Assembly: GCA_018712125.1 (NCBI GenBank) | Contig: DVHM01000083.1 | Span: forward strand, 1-36,273 | Direction: 5' to 3' | DNA from: Pullilachnospira_A gallistercoris | GTDB taxonomy: Bacteria; Bacillota; Clostridia; Lachnospirales; Lachnospiraceae | Length of the DNA: 36,273 nucleotides | In this document: positions 19,117-28,186 of the stretch, in pieces | How positions within the stretch are numbered: position 1 is the first letter of the stretch | How the letters are laid out: each line of letters begins with the position of its first letter | Notes under the pieces: model-generated | Seen by the model: the letters and a program-made list of their open reading frames with translations, nothing else | The model's database searches: none | What the model was told of the DNA's origin: nothing | Translations under genes and position numbers: made by a program

Positions 19117-21705
19117 TCAGCCAACGGTAATTTCCTTCGCATCCCCCGCGAGGTTCTCGCCGCGAACCGCAAGGGTGACACGTCCTGCCGCGAAGCCGCT
19201 GCGGACGATCGCCATGGCGCGTCCCTGCCAGGAGACACAGGTTCCGGATGTATAGTTGTCCTCCGTGATCGGATTGTCCGAACCGAAGCCGGCCAGATAT
19301 GCCGGGGCGTCCTCCGCGCCTTCCCGGCAGTCCGTCTCCGCCGAATCCCCGTCCGCGCACACGGTCACTTCCGCTGTCAGGGAAATCTCCGCGTCGGGCA
19401 CCACATTGCCCTGATCGTCCACCAGTTCCACCGCCACATAGGCAAGGCTCTCGCCGTCCGATGAGAGCGCTGTCTTCTCCGGCACCAGCCGCACTGCTGC
19501 CGGACGTCCGGTGGAAACGATCTTCGCCTCGGAAATCTCCCTCTGATCCTCTCCGATGCTGACCGCCCGCAGTTCTCCCTTCTCATAAGCGATCTCAAAC
19601 ACCGCCGTGTAACGGTTCTCTTTTCCCGCGTTCTTTCTTCCCTGGGAGACGCCGTTTAAGAACAGCTCCACCTCCGGCGCGGCGGAGTATACATAGACCT
19701 TTACCGGTTTTCCCTCATATCCGGGATAATTCCAGCTGTCGCTCATCTGGTTCCATCCCCACATGCTGACCAGCTCCACCTGACCAAAATTTTTCGGATC
19801 CTGAACAAACACACCGGTCTCATCGCTGCCCCAGACGATCTTCCGGTACACACCCTGGGGTGTCGTTCTTCCGCTGATGGTAAAGTCCGCGTCATTGGCC
19901 AGGCGCCAGGGGAACTGGGATCCATGGGAACTGAGGGCATATGCGCCCATTTTTAACGTCGGGTCATCCTTCTCAAAAAATCCGCTCTTTCCAATGCCTG
20001 CCTCCCCGATATAGTCGAAAGCGGTCCAGGTACAGTCGCCGATCACATAGGGATACTTCTCCACCAGTTCCCATACCTTGTCGATCTGATTGGGATAGCT
20101 CTCAGTGCCGAGGATAACCCGTTCCGGGTAACGCTCGCCGGAGATGGCATAGTGGCTGTCCATGTAGTTGTAACCCACCACATCCAGACAATTGCAGAAA
20201 GCCTCCGTTCGGTCCTCCCAGAAGGAATCTCCCTTGCTCAGATCCACATTCTGCATATTGCCCTCCATGGACGCACGCATCCGCATCATGGAAGCCACCA
20301 TCTCCTTGTCATCCAGTCCTGACCACATGGAGCACAGGCCATTGGTTACCAGACGGGAAGAGTCCAGCGTGCGCACATAGGCCGCCAGTTTCTCCGCGAT
20401 GGCATAGCCGTTTCCCATGCCGCCCCGCTCTTCCACCTCGTTTCCGGTGGACCAGAAGAGTACGGACGGATGGTTTCGGTCGCGGATGATGAAGGCTTCC
20501 ATATCTTCCTTCCAGTGGTCCTCGAAGAACTGGCTGTAATCTCCGGCCTGCTTGCTGAATCCCCAGGCGTCGAAGGCCTCGTCGAAGACGTAGAGGCCGA
20601 TCCGGTCACAGGCTTCCAGCAGTTCCCTGGAGGGCGGGTTATGGGCCAGGCGCACCGCGTTGAATCCGGCATCCTTCAAAAGTTTCAGTTTCCGATACTC
20701 GCTGTCGTAGAGGGACACCGCGCCGAGAAGTCCGTTGTCGTGGTGGATACAGCCTCCCTTCAGCTTCAGAGATCTGCCGTTTACCCGAAGACCATGGGTA
20801 CTGTCCGCGGTTACGGTGCGGATACCGGTCCATGTATCGGCCTCATCACAGAGAGGCTCCCCCTGGGCGGGATTCAGACTCACGCCGAAGGTTCCCATAT
20901 CAAAGAGCTGCGCCTTTACCTGATAGAGGAAGGTGTGATCCGCGTTCCAGAGCACGGGGTTCTTTACCGTCATGGGAATCCGGGCCACCGCCTTCTGATG
21001 CGCCTTGACCAGCAGTACCGTATCCCGTACACAGCCCTCCGCTGCATCCTTTCCTGCGCTGTCCGCGGTTTCCTCCGGCGCAAGCTCCGCCTTTACCCGA
21101 ACCTGATGATCCTTGTCCGTGTCGTTGCACACCGTCACTTCCGCCAGTACCATGGCCTCCTTTGCGAAATCGCCCCGGGCGTCCGGCTCTTCCAGACGCT
21201 TTGTCCAGGCAAAAATCCCATCGGGGGCGATGTGCAGCGGATGCGCGTGGGAAATACTCACATGGCGGAAAATGCCCGCCCCGGAATACCAGCGGGAATT
21301 GGGCTGCATGCTGGGATTGACCGTCACGGAAATCCGGTTTTTCTCCCCGTAATAGAGCGCGTCAGTGAGATCCACCGTAAAGGGCGTATATCCGTAGTGA
21401 TGACGTCCCAGCAGACTTCCGTTTACCGCTATGGCCGCGTTCATCATCACACCGTCAAAGTGGAGATAAATCTTCTCCCCCTCCCACTCTGCCGGGATGT
21501 CCAGCTCCTTCGTGTAAGTGGCCACCCCCTCGGTGTAGTACCCCATGGCCGCCCCCGCCGGCGCGTCCGCGCGCACGTCGCTCTCGATCATATAGTCGTG
21601 GGGAAGGTTTACCTTCCTGCCGAAACTCCCCGTGGCCAGAGCCATCATCAGCATGGGACTTCCCTTCTGAAACGACCAGCCTCTGTTCAGATCTTCTTTC
21701 TTCAT
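19117..21705 (-). CDS. GH2 family glycoside hydrolase (beta-galactosidase-like), copy 3
   Basis: An 862-residue GH2 enzyme. N-terminal jelly-roll domain (about 1-160, with LPHDYMIESD and NSRWYSGAGIFRHV), an immunoglobulin-like domain, then the TIM barrel with acid/base E422 (WSTGNEVEE) and nucleophile E535 (LGTESYPNQID). C-terminal beta domains, including a DUF4982/bacterial Ig-like part, end the protein. No signal peptide is visible (MKKEDLNRGWSFQKG), so it works in the cytoplasm. GH2 covers beta-galactosidases, beta-glucuronidases and related activities; the substrate cannot be fixed from motifs. It is transcribed divergently from an AraC gene, from promoters that share the same -35 bases, and ends at a clear terminator, so it is a separate unit from the main glycan operon. 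Confidence 0.93.
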   Translation of the reverse strand: MKKEDLNRGWSFQKGSPMLMMALATGSFGRKVNLPHDYMIESDVRADAPAGAAMGYYTEGVATYTKELDIPAEWEGEKIYLHFDGVMMNAAIAVNGSLLGRHHYGYTPFTVDLTDALYYGEKNRISVTVNPSMQPNSRWYSGAGIFRHVSISHAHPLHIAPDGIFAWTKRLEEPDARGDFAKEAMVLAEVTVCNDTDKDHQVRVKAELAPEETADSAGKDAAEGCVRDTVLLVKAHQKAVARIPMTVKNPVLWNADHTFLYQVKAQLFDMGTFGVSLNPAQGEPLCDEADTWTGIRTVTADSTHGLRVNGRSLKLKGGCIHHDNGLLGAVSLYDSEYRKLKLLKDAGFNAVRLAHNPPSRELLEACDRIGLYVFDEAFDAWGFSKQAGDYSQFFEDHWKEDMEAFIIRDRNHPSVLFWSTGNEVEERGGMGNGYAIAEKLAAYVRTLDSSRLVTNGLCSMWSGLDDKEMVASMMRMRASMEGNMQNVDLSKGDSFWEDRTEAFCNCLDVVGYNYMDSHYAISGERYPERVILGTESYPNQIDKVWELVEKYPYVIGDCTWTAFDYIGEAGIGKSGFFEKDDPTLKMGAYALSSHGSQFPWRLANDADFTISGRTTPQGVYRKIVWGSDETGVFVQDPKNFGQVELVSMWGWNQMSDSWNYPGYEGKPVKVYVYSAAPEVELFLNGVSQGRKNAGKENRYTAVFEIAYEKGELRAVSIGEDQREISEAKIVSTGRPAAVRLVPEKTALSSDGESLAYVAVELVDDQGNVVPDAEISLTAEVTVCADGDSAETDCREGAEDAPAYLAGFGSDNPITEDNYTSGTCVSWQGRAMAIVRSGFAAGRVTLAVRGENLAGDAKEITVG

Positions 21706-21765
21706 TTTCTACCTCCTCGTCTGATTCCCGGAAAGCACTTCCCGGGCTCTCTTTTCTATGTATCC

Positions 21766-21794
21766 AATATAAAAAATCCCCCGCCGGATGACAA
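21766..21794 (-). promoter_or_regulatory. Promoter of the divergent GH2 gene
   Basis: TTGTCA at 21789-21794, 17 bp, TATATT at 21766-21771 on the minus strand. The -35 box covers the same bases as the -35 box of the plus-strand AraC promoter. A CCCGG/CCGGG inverted repeat (21727-21731 and 21742-21746) lies in the leader. Confidence 0.8.
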
Positions 21795-21816
21795 GGACGA
21801 TTTTCTCCTGTATAAT
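21788..21816 (+). promoter_or_regulatory. Promoter of the divergent AraC regulator
   Basis: ATGACA at 21788-21793, 17 bp, TATAAT at 21811-21816. The predicted start near 21823 gives a leader of about 50 nt. Confidence 0.82.
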
Positions 21817-21875
21817 GAAATGGATGGACGATTTGCACGATTTTGTATCCTGACAGAGAAAGGCTGGAAAACCTT

Positions 21876-22970
21876 ATGGATAATTGGAAACTGGAATTAA
21901 AGGAAGATTTGCTGCGAAAATCCCATCCGGTCTACGCCGATCTGATGGAACGGATTGCCGGATACCGCGCTTTCTACAGCGGCTTGGACAAGGTTCCGGA
22001 ACAAGCGCCGGAGCATTTCCCGGGTTCATCGCTGCCCGACACCCGAAGGTCTGACTGGCCTTTTTCCACACTGCTGTGCCTCTACGACCGGTCCGGAAAC
22101 GAGTATACCTTCAGCCGGGGCGGTATGCGCCACATGAAGCGGGCACTCCCCTGGCAGGGGCATTACCACACCCATGATTACATCGAGATCCTCTACGTAG
22201 CCCAGGGCAGCTTTGAACAGATCCTCCTGGGCGAGCGGAGAAAATTTCTCAGCGGAGAATTCGTCATCACGGATCGAAACTTAGAACACGCGGACGTACT
22301 GTCCGGCGAGGAGGACACAGCGGTACTGTTTCTTCAACTGCAGGCTGACTATCTGGATCGTCTCCTCTCCTCCTATGACCGGGATGACGACCTGCTGCGC
22401 TTTTTCTTTCACGCCCTGCGCACCCAGCGGAGGGAGCAGAGCTACCTGCATCTGTGCCCGTCGCCCGCCGCCGGAAAGTCCCGGATCGATGTCCCTGGCC
22501 TGCTGCCTGTCATTCTGGAGCATCTGATTGCCGAGGATTATATGCCCATGGAAGGCTCCTCCGAGATCACGCAGGGGTATCTGCTGCGCCTTCTGGCTAT
22601 CCTATGCCGGCATTACGATCTGAATCTGCGCTCCTCCGACCGGGAGAGCAGAGAAAAAGCGCTCCTCTATGAGCTGGAGCGCTTTATCCACCTGCACCCG
22701 GCCACGGTCTGCGCCCGGGATCTGGAGGAACATTTTCACTACCACCGCAATTACTTTAATCTGCTGCTGAAAAAATACCGGAATACCAGCTATCAGAAGT
22801 ATCTGCGGGATGTTCGTCTGGAGACCGCCGCGTCGCTGCTGAAGAACAGCGCCCTCCCCATCCGGGAAGTGGCGCTGCGGGCAGGTTATCACAACAGCAG
22901 CCACTTCTACCATCTCTTCGAGCAGCGCTTCGGCGTCTCGCCCTCGGTCTACCGGAGAACGAATCCTTAG
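21876..22970 (+). CDS. AraC-family regulator between GH2 genes
   Basis: A 364-residue AraC/XylS-type regulator, here started at the ATG of MDNWKLEL (21876); a TTG eleven codons upstream is possible but has no ribosome site. Residues 95-175 form a cupin sensor (GHYHTHDYIEILYVAQG, then FLSGEFVITDRNLEH). The C-terminal 100 residues carry the two helix-turn-helices (LEEHFHYHRNYFNLLLKKYR and REVALRAGYHNSSHFYHLF). It diverges from the 862-residue GH2 gene and converges on the last gene of the main glycan operon, with which it shares four bases at the stop codons (22967-22970). It probably controls the divergent GH2 and perhaps the operon. The ligand is likely a mono- or oligosaccharide. Confidence 0.92.
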   Translation: MDNWKLELKEDLLRKSHPVYADLMERIAGYRAFYSGLDKVPEQAPEHFPGSSLPDTRRSDWPFSTLLCLYDRSGNEYTFSRGGMRHMKRALPWQGHYHTHDYIEILYVAQGSFEQILLGERRKFLSGEFVITDRNLEHADVLSGEEDTAVLFLQLQADYLDRLLSSYDRDDDLLRFFFHALRTQRREQSYLHLCPSPAAGKSRIDVPGLLPVILEHLIAEDYMPMEGSSEITQGYLLRLLAILCRHYDLNLRSSDRESREKALLYELERFIHLHPATVCARDLEEHFHYHRNYFNLLLKKYRNTSYQKYLRDVRLETAASLLKNSALPIREVALRAGYHNSSHFYHLFEQRFGVSPSVYRRTNP

Positions 22971-25426
22971 ATGGCCTCCACCTTTACGCAGGCATCCGCG
23001 CATCCGTCGGCCTTCAATGTCACTGTCACGGTTCCCGGTTCCTTTGTTCCGCGCACTGCGGCCAGAAGTCTTCCCTTAAAGGGCTTCGCCGTGCGGTCGA
23101 AATAATTTTCCGGGGAGTCCGGGTCGGCGCTTCCGAATCCGATGATCTCTCCGGGTCCTTCCACAGAGATGCTCACCGCGCAATCCGCCTCGGGATTGAG
23201 CACGCCCTCCTGATCAGTCAGGCTGATCTCCACATAGCAGATATCGCTTCCGTCAGCGGGAATCGTCTCCGCGTCCGCCTGCGCCCGGATCTGCAGATCA
23301 TCCTGCGCGGTCTTTATCACATCCCGCCCGATCTCCTGTCCGCCGCGGTAAGCCACCGCCTCCAGGGTGCCGGGCTCATACACCGTCTCAAACAGAGCGA
23401 TATCTTTCTTTTCCGCGCCGACAGCCTGGCGTCCCACGGACCGGCCGTTGACAAACAGTTCCACCTCGTCCGCGTCCGCGTAAACTTCCACTGTGGCGGG
23501 CTTACCCTCCTGTCCTTTCCAGTTCCAGCTGTGAATGGCGTCGGAGAGGGTCCATTCGGTCATAATCCGATTCTGTCCATGGCGCATCGGCGGGCGCACA
23601 GCCAGGTAGGGCGCCCGGCGGAGTCCCCAGATCATCTGACGCCAGTAGGACACCGGTCTTCTGTCGCCGATCAGGTTCAGATCGCCGCAGTAAGCTGCCT
23701 TACAGGGATAGGGCGCGTAGAATCCCGGCTGCTGTCCCTCTCCGTACTCTACCTTTCCGATGCCGGCCTCGCCCAGGTAATCCCATGCGGTCCAGGTAAA
23801 GTCGCCGATCAGATAGGGATATTTTTCCACCAGCTCCCAGTTCACATCCAGCTCTGTGGCATAGGTCTCGCTTCCCACAATGATGCGGTCCGGATAAGTC
23901 TTGCCGTCCTGGACGTAGCGGCAGGTTCCGTAGTTGTACCCGGCGATATCCACCTGTCCGAAGGCTTCCTCCGTCGCCTTGCCCGCGATCTCGCTGGACA
24001 CCACGATATCCTTCATATTTCCGAGGCTGTTCATGGCGCTGTTGATCTCCGCGTTCTCTCCCGGCGCCTGCTGCTGCATCGCATGGGCCGCCATGATCTG
24101 TCCGATCTTGTCCATAACGCTCAGCATCAGGTTCAGGCTGTTGGTCACATAGCGGGAATCATCCATGCTGCGGATCTTGTCTGCCAGGCGTTTCCCCCAC
24201 TGAACGTCAAACTTGTTCCCCGTCTCCGGAATCTCATTTCCGATGGAATACATGATCACGCAGGGATGATTGTAATCCTTGTTTACCATGCACTCCACAT
24301 CATGCTCCCACCAGTCCGTCATGTTGGCGCCGTAGTCAAAATCCACCTTCGTGGAAGTCCACACGTCGGAAAATTCCTCCATAACCAGCATGCCCTGGCG
24401 GTCGCAGGCTTCCAGGAGGCAGCGGCTCATGGGGTAGTGGGAACTGCGCACTGCGTTAAATCCCGCCTCTTTCAGCTTGCGGATTCGACGATCCGCCGCG
24501 TGGGCGTACTCCGCCGCTCCGATAATTCCGTTGTCGTGATGAATGCAGCCGCCCCGCAGTTTTACGGTTTTTCCATTGATCCGGAGTCCATGGCGGGGAT
24601 CCAGCTGCAGCCTGCGGATACCGAAGGTTCCCTCCTCCTCATCCAGAACCTGATCCTGCTCCAGAATGCGGGCCCGGTAAGTATACAGATAAGGATGATC
24701 CGTATCCCAGAGCTGCGGATTGTCCACGTACAGCTTCTGACGGTAACTCTGTCTGGTCTGCTCTGTCAGGGTAACGGGCATGGATGAGGACGCCACCGTC
24801 TTTCCCTCCGCGTCCAGAAGCTCCACAGCCAGGACAATGTCCCGCACATCACAGCCCTCATACGCGACGCAGGACTCCGCGCGGACCACTGCCAGTTCTC
24901 CGTCCGCCTCCACTGTCGCCAGATGGATGCCCTCCGGTGCCAGATGCAGGCGGTTCGCGATCATCAGATTGACATCCCGGTAAATGCCGCCGCCGGTATA
25001 CCATCTTCCGCTGGGGACACCGTTGTTTACGATGACCTTCACGCTGTTCTTCCCGCCAAAATTCAGGTACTTTGCCACATCCAGATAAAAATTGCCGTAC
25101 CCGTAGGGGCATTTTCCCGCAAAGGCGCCGTTCACATACACATAGGCATTCTGGTAAACGCCCTCGAATTCCAGCCATACACTGCTGCCGGCATCCGCAG
25201 CATCCATCTCAAACTCCTTGACATAATGCACCGTCTTCTCCTGGAAGAAGCCGTTGCCGCTGCCGCTGGGCTCATCCGCCTTCCGCTCCATCTCTATCGA
25301 GGCATCGTGGGGAAGGGTAACCTCCCGGCTCTGGGCGCCGTGACCCATGGCGGCGGCCAGGGAGCTCAACGCTCCCGCTCCGCCCTCGTGGAACACCCAT
25401 CCGTCATTAAACTTTATCTTTCTCAT
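22967..25426 (-). CDS. GH2 family glycoside hydrolase (beta-galactosidase-like), copy 2
   Basis: An 819-residue GH2 enzyme with the standard order: sugar-binding jelly roll (LPHDASIEMERKADEPSG, GRWYTGGGIYRDV), immunoglobulin-like domain, TIM barrel with acid/base E398 (YSIGNEIPET) and nucleophile E520 (VGSETYATELD), then C-terminal beta domains with VYADADEVELFVNGRSVG. It has no signal peptide. GGAGGG lies 8 nt before the ATG, 19 nt after the SGNH gene. It is the last gene of the seven-gene operon that starts with a GPH symporter. Its stop overlaps that of the plus-strand AraC gene by 4 nt, leaving no room for a terminator between them. It presumably removes terminal beta-linked sugars from imported oligosaccharides; exact specificity is open. 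Confidence 0.94.
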   Translation of the reverse strand: MRKIKFNDGWVFHEGGAGALSSLAAAMGHGAQSREVTLPHDASIEMERKADEPSGSGNGFFQEKTVHYVKEFEMDAADAGSSVWLEFEGVYQNAYVYVNGAFAGKCPYGYGNFYLDVAKYLNFGGKNSVKVIVNNGVPSGRWYTGGGIYRDVNLMIANRLHLAPEGIHLATVEADGELAVVRAESCVAYEGCDVRDIVLAVELLDAEGKTVASSSMPVTLTEQTRQSYRQKLYVDNPQLWDTDHPYLYTYRARILEQDQVLDEEEGTFGIRRLQLDPRHGLRINGKTVKLRGGCIHHDNGIIGAAEYAHAADRRIRKLKEAGFNAVRSSHYPMSRCLLEACDRQGMLVMEEFSDVWTSTKVDFDYGANMTDWWEHDVECMVNKDYNHPCVIMYSIGNEIPETGNKFDVQWGKRLADKIRSMDDSRYVTNSLNLMLSVMDKIGQIMAAHAMQQQAPGENAEINSAMNSLGNMKDIVVSSEIAGKATEEAFGQVDIAGYNYGTCRYVQDGKTYPDRIIVGSETYATELDVNWELVEKYPYLIGDFTWTAWDYLGEAGIGKVEYGEGQQPGFYAPYPCKAAYCGDLNLIGDRRPVSYWRQMIWGLRRAPYLAVRPPMRHGQNRIMTEWTLSDAIHSWNWKGQEGKPATVEVYADADEVELFVNGRSVGRQAVGAEKKDIALFETVYEPGTLEAVAYRGGQEIGRDVIKTAQDDLQIRAQADAETIPADGSDICYVEISLTDQEGVLNPEADCAVSISVEGPGEIIGFGSADPDSPENYFDRTAKPFKGRLLAAVRGTKEPGTVTVTLKADGCADACVKVEAI

Positions 25427-25445
25427 ATCACTTTCCCTCCGAATT

Positions 25446-26570
25446 TTATTTTTCTCCTGTCAGCTGCTCCAGATCATAGGCCGCGGCCAGCGCGTCTCCC
25501 CCCACCTGGGACGGATGGAGATGATCTCCCTGATGATATCTGTCGTTATAGCAGTCCGGCCTGTCGGGATCCCGCACCACAGCGTCCGCGTCGAACATAT
25601 AGTCAAACAGCCCGCAGCTGCGGATCCAGTCATTGATCTGCAGTCTCAGTTCCTCCATCTGCGGCGTGTACTCCGCCTCGGGATAACCCTTTCTCGGGGA
25701 GAGAGTCTGCATGACTACCCGCACACCCCGCTGATGCAGCGTCTCGGTCATGGAGGTAATTGCGCTCACATAGGCGTCATAGTTGAGATAATCCTTCGTG
25801 TCATCGGTAAAGTAAGCCACATCGTTTACCCCCAGCGCCAGTATAACCGTATCCAGATTTTCAAAAGCCAGCACATCCCGCTCGAACCGGTCCACTCCCT
25901 TCTGGCCGAAGGACAGCGTCATCATATCCGTCCCCTCATGCAGCAGGCAGTTGCCGGAAATTCCGGCGTTCATCAGCGCGTACTTTGTCCCGTAACGGTC
26001 AAACAGGCGCTTCTGCAGCGGTTTTACCCAGCGGTTCATGGCGGTAATACTGTCTCCGAAAGCTGCGATAACCCTGGCGGGCTGTTCTGTCCAGAGCTCA
26101 ATCTGATCCATGGAGGGCACGCTGTCGTAGAGTCCGTACTCCTCCTTGTAGCTCTCCCTCTGAATCTCCGGAAGCTCCAGGTCGCCGCAATGGTTGCCCT
26201 CATACAGGCGGGCTTCCTCCTCCGTCATGTTATTGTCCTGAATTTTGTTGACATAGTAGAGCCTTACCTCCAGCTCATCCCCGGCCTTGATGTTTACCGG
26301 GCACTCGTCCGTGTATACGATCTCCCCCACCGGCACGAAAAAGTGACGCTCGCCGTCCTTTGTGATCGGATAAGCCGAATCGCCGTTGATGATCCGTATC
26401 TCTCCGATCTCATAGGGCTCCTGCCCGTAGATGTTGCGGAAACGGATCCGCATTTTCGTCCCATCAGCGTAGGCGTTAATCCGAAAAACAACGGTGCGCT
26501 TCTCTCCGATCAGCATTCCCATTGCGAAAGGCCGCGTGATTGCCTGATGCCATACAGGTGTCCAATTCAT
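25446..26570 (-). CDS. SGNH/GDSL hydrolase with N-terminal beta domain (carbohydrate esterase-like)
   Basis: A 374-residue esterase-like protein. The first 150 residues look like a beta-sandwich (FRINAYADGTKMRIRFRN), as in many bacterial carbohydrate esterases. The SGNH domain follows: block I with nucleophile S174 (FGDSITAMN), block II (NAGISGNCLL), block III (LALGVNDVAYF) and block V with D349 and H352 (GDHLHPSQVGG). All four catalytic blocks are intact. Such enzymes often remove acetyl or other acyl groups from hemicellulose or pectin oligosaccharides. AGGAGG lies 8 nt before the ATG. It sits between the GH43 and GH2 genes in the operon and has no signal peptide, so the likely substrates are intracellular acylated oligosaccharides. 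Confidence 0.9.
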   Translation of the reverse strand: MNWTPVWHQAITRPFAMGMLIGEKRTVVFRINAYADGTKMRIRFRNIYGQEPYEIGEIRIINGDSAYPITKDGERHFFVPVGEIVYTDECPVNIKAGDELEVRLYYVNKIQDNNMTEEEARLYEGNHCGDLELPEIQRESYKEEYGLYDSVPSMDQIELWTEQPARVIAAFGDSITAMNRWVKPLQKRLFDRYGTKYALMNAGISGNCLLHEGTDMMTLSFGQKGVDRFERDVLAFENLDTVILALGVNDVAYFTDDTKDYLNYDAYVSAITSMTETLHQRGVRVVMQTLSPRKGYPEAEYTPQMEELRLQINDWIRSCGLFDYMFDADAVVRDPDRPDCYNDRYHQGDHLHPSQVGGDALAAAYDLEQLTGEK

Positions 26571-26597
26571 AATTTTTTCCTCCTCTTTTCTCTTTTT

Positions 26598-28169
26598 CTA
26601 TCCCAACTCAATCTGCGCGATGTCCAGCGGTCCGGTCAGTCCTTTTCCGGTAAAATACAATGCCCAGACGCCGTCCGCAAGGTTCACTTCGCCAGATACC
26701 GTTGTCCACTGTTCCGTGTTCACATCCACGGAGATTTCCCCGATTACCGCTGCCGGATCACTGTTCTCCGCCGTCATGGGCACGGTACTTACCACAATTG
26801 TTCCCTCTGCTTTTCCCCGCAGTGTCAGCCCTGCTCTTTTCAGGCCCCTGCAGTCGAAATACTTGAAGCCCATGATGCTCTGATCCTTGAAATTCCGGAC
26901 AAACTGCACCGGGAAAGCAGCATCGCGTCTGGCGCTCTCCGGGAATCCGACGTCCTCCGGCGTGATATCCTTCTCATCCTGGGTCAGATAGGGGAAGTTC
27001 TCTCCCATAGCCATGGGATGGGAGAAGGTCGTCTTTCCGCCCTGGCTCAGATGGCAGCAGATATTAGCCGGGTAGACACCCTCGCCCGCGAGGGGACCGT
27101 CGTTCAATCCGCAGGAGGTTATCTCCGCCTGTCGGATCCGCCCCTGGCTGTCAAAGAATATCTTCTCCGCGCAGGCCTGCCGGCTGAAGCTGCCCCGGTC
27201 AGTCTGTCTGTGATAAAAGACATACCACTGCCCGTTTGCCTCCTCTATTCCGCCGTGGTTGTTGCCCTGAGCCATCACGCCTTCCTGCCGGTTGGGATCC
27301 CCCTCAAAGATGTCCGCATTGTCCACGACCACACCGCCGTAGGTGTAACCTTCATCCGGCCGGTCGCTGACCGCGTAGCAGAGTTCGTGGCCCTTCACAG
27401 AGGAATAGACAAAATAGTACCTGCCGTTGATCTTGCGGATGGAGCTGGCCTCGAAAAATTCATGACCCTCGAAGCCCGTGCCCTGACTGTTTCGCACATC
27501 CGGCATCAGCGCCTTCGGCTCCGTCTTTATCGTCAGCATATCCTCCTTCAGTGTCATAACCGTGGAGCCCTGGGGGCCGGAACCGTAACCGACCTGTGCC
27601 GGAGCATTTCCCGAATAAAGGTAAATGCTGCCGTCTTCATCGATAAAAATTCCCGGGTCAAACTGGATCAGATCCCCGTCCCGGTCTCCCAGCGGTGTTC
27701 CGTCCTCGTGCCTTACCAGCCCGAGGAACGCGAAGGGGCCTGCGGGCGTGTCGGCTACAGCGACACCGATCTGGGGCAGGAAATCCAGACAGTAGTACAG
27801 ATAATAGCGTCCGTCCGGGCCATAGACCACATCGGGAGCCCACATGGCGTGCACGCCCGGCGGATTCAGCTGCTCCTCGGGATTTGTGATTACCACACCG
27901 GGAATGGAAGGCTCAAAATAAGTGGCATCCTCCGGGATATTCTGGTTGCGGATATCCTGTTCCTTTCGGTAAATCACGCCCTCGTAGCGCCACTGGCTCA
28001 GATCTTCCTTCGGCGCGGAATAGCAGATATAGTCATTGAGGCAGAAGTCCCCGCCGCCGAAGCGGTCATGGCTGCCGTACACATAAATTCTGTCGCCGAA
28101 AGCGTGGGGTTCGCCGTCCGGCACATACTCGTAGGACGGCATATAGGGATTAAATACCTGTTTTTTCAT
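26598..28169 (-). CDS. GH43 family glycoside hydrolase (xylosidase/arabinofuranosidase-like) with CBM6-like tail
   Basis: A 523-residue GH43 enzyme. The five-bladed propeller occupies about residues 1-320, with the expected base D18 (YEYVPDGEPH), the pKa-tuning D113 (MWAPDVVYGPDG) and acid E240 (FFEASSIRK). Residues about 390-523 resemble a carbohydrate-binding beta-sandwich of CBM6 type (VQFVRNFKDQSIMGFKYFDC; GVWALYFTGKG). GH43 members act mainly on beta-xylosides, alpha-L-arabinofuranosides or related galactan links; the subfamily needs a tree. No signal peptide is visible. It is 27 nt before the SGNH gene and 17 nt after the alpha/beta hydrolase gene in the same operon. With several esterases nearby, arabinoxylan- or pectin-type side chains are plausible substrates. 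Confidence 0.93.
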   Translation of the reverse strand: MKKQVFNPYMPSYEYVPDGEPHAFGDRIYVYGSHDRFGGGDFCLNDYICYSAPKEDLSQWRYEGVIYRKEQDIRNQNIPEDATYFEPSIPGVVITNPEEQLNPPGVHAMWAPDVVYGPDGRYYLYYCLDFLPQIGVAVADTPAGPFAFLGLVRHEDGTPLGDRDGDLIQFDPGIFIDEDGSIYLYSGNAPAQVGYGSGPQGSTVMTLKEDMLTIKTEPKALMPDVRNSQGTGFEGHEFFEASSIRKINGRYYFVYSSVKGHELCYAVSDRPDEGYTYGGVVVDNADIFEGDPNRQEGVMAQGNNHGGIEEANGQWYVFYHRQTDRGSFSRQACAEKIFFDSQGRIRQAEITSCGLNDGPLAGEGVYPANICCHLSQGGKTTFSHPMAMGENFPYLTQDEKDITPEDVGFPESARRDAAFPVQFVRNFKDQSIMGFKYFDCRGLKRAGLTLRGKAEGTIVVSTVPMTAENSDPAAVIGEISVDVNTEQWTTVSGEVNLADGVWALYFTGKGLTGPLDIAQIELG

Positions 28170-28186
28170 AACACCTCTCTCCTTTT

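Noticed and set aside
18966..19238. A 91-residue N-terminal extension of IlvE.
   Set aside because: It would cross the TTGACA/TATAAT promoter and the end of the GH2 gene; the ATG at 18965 has a proper ribosome site and gives the family's normal length.
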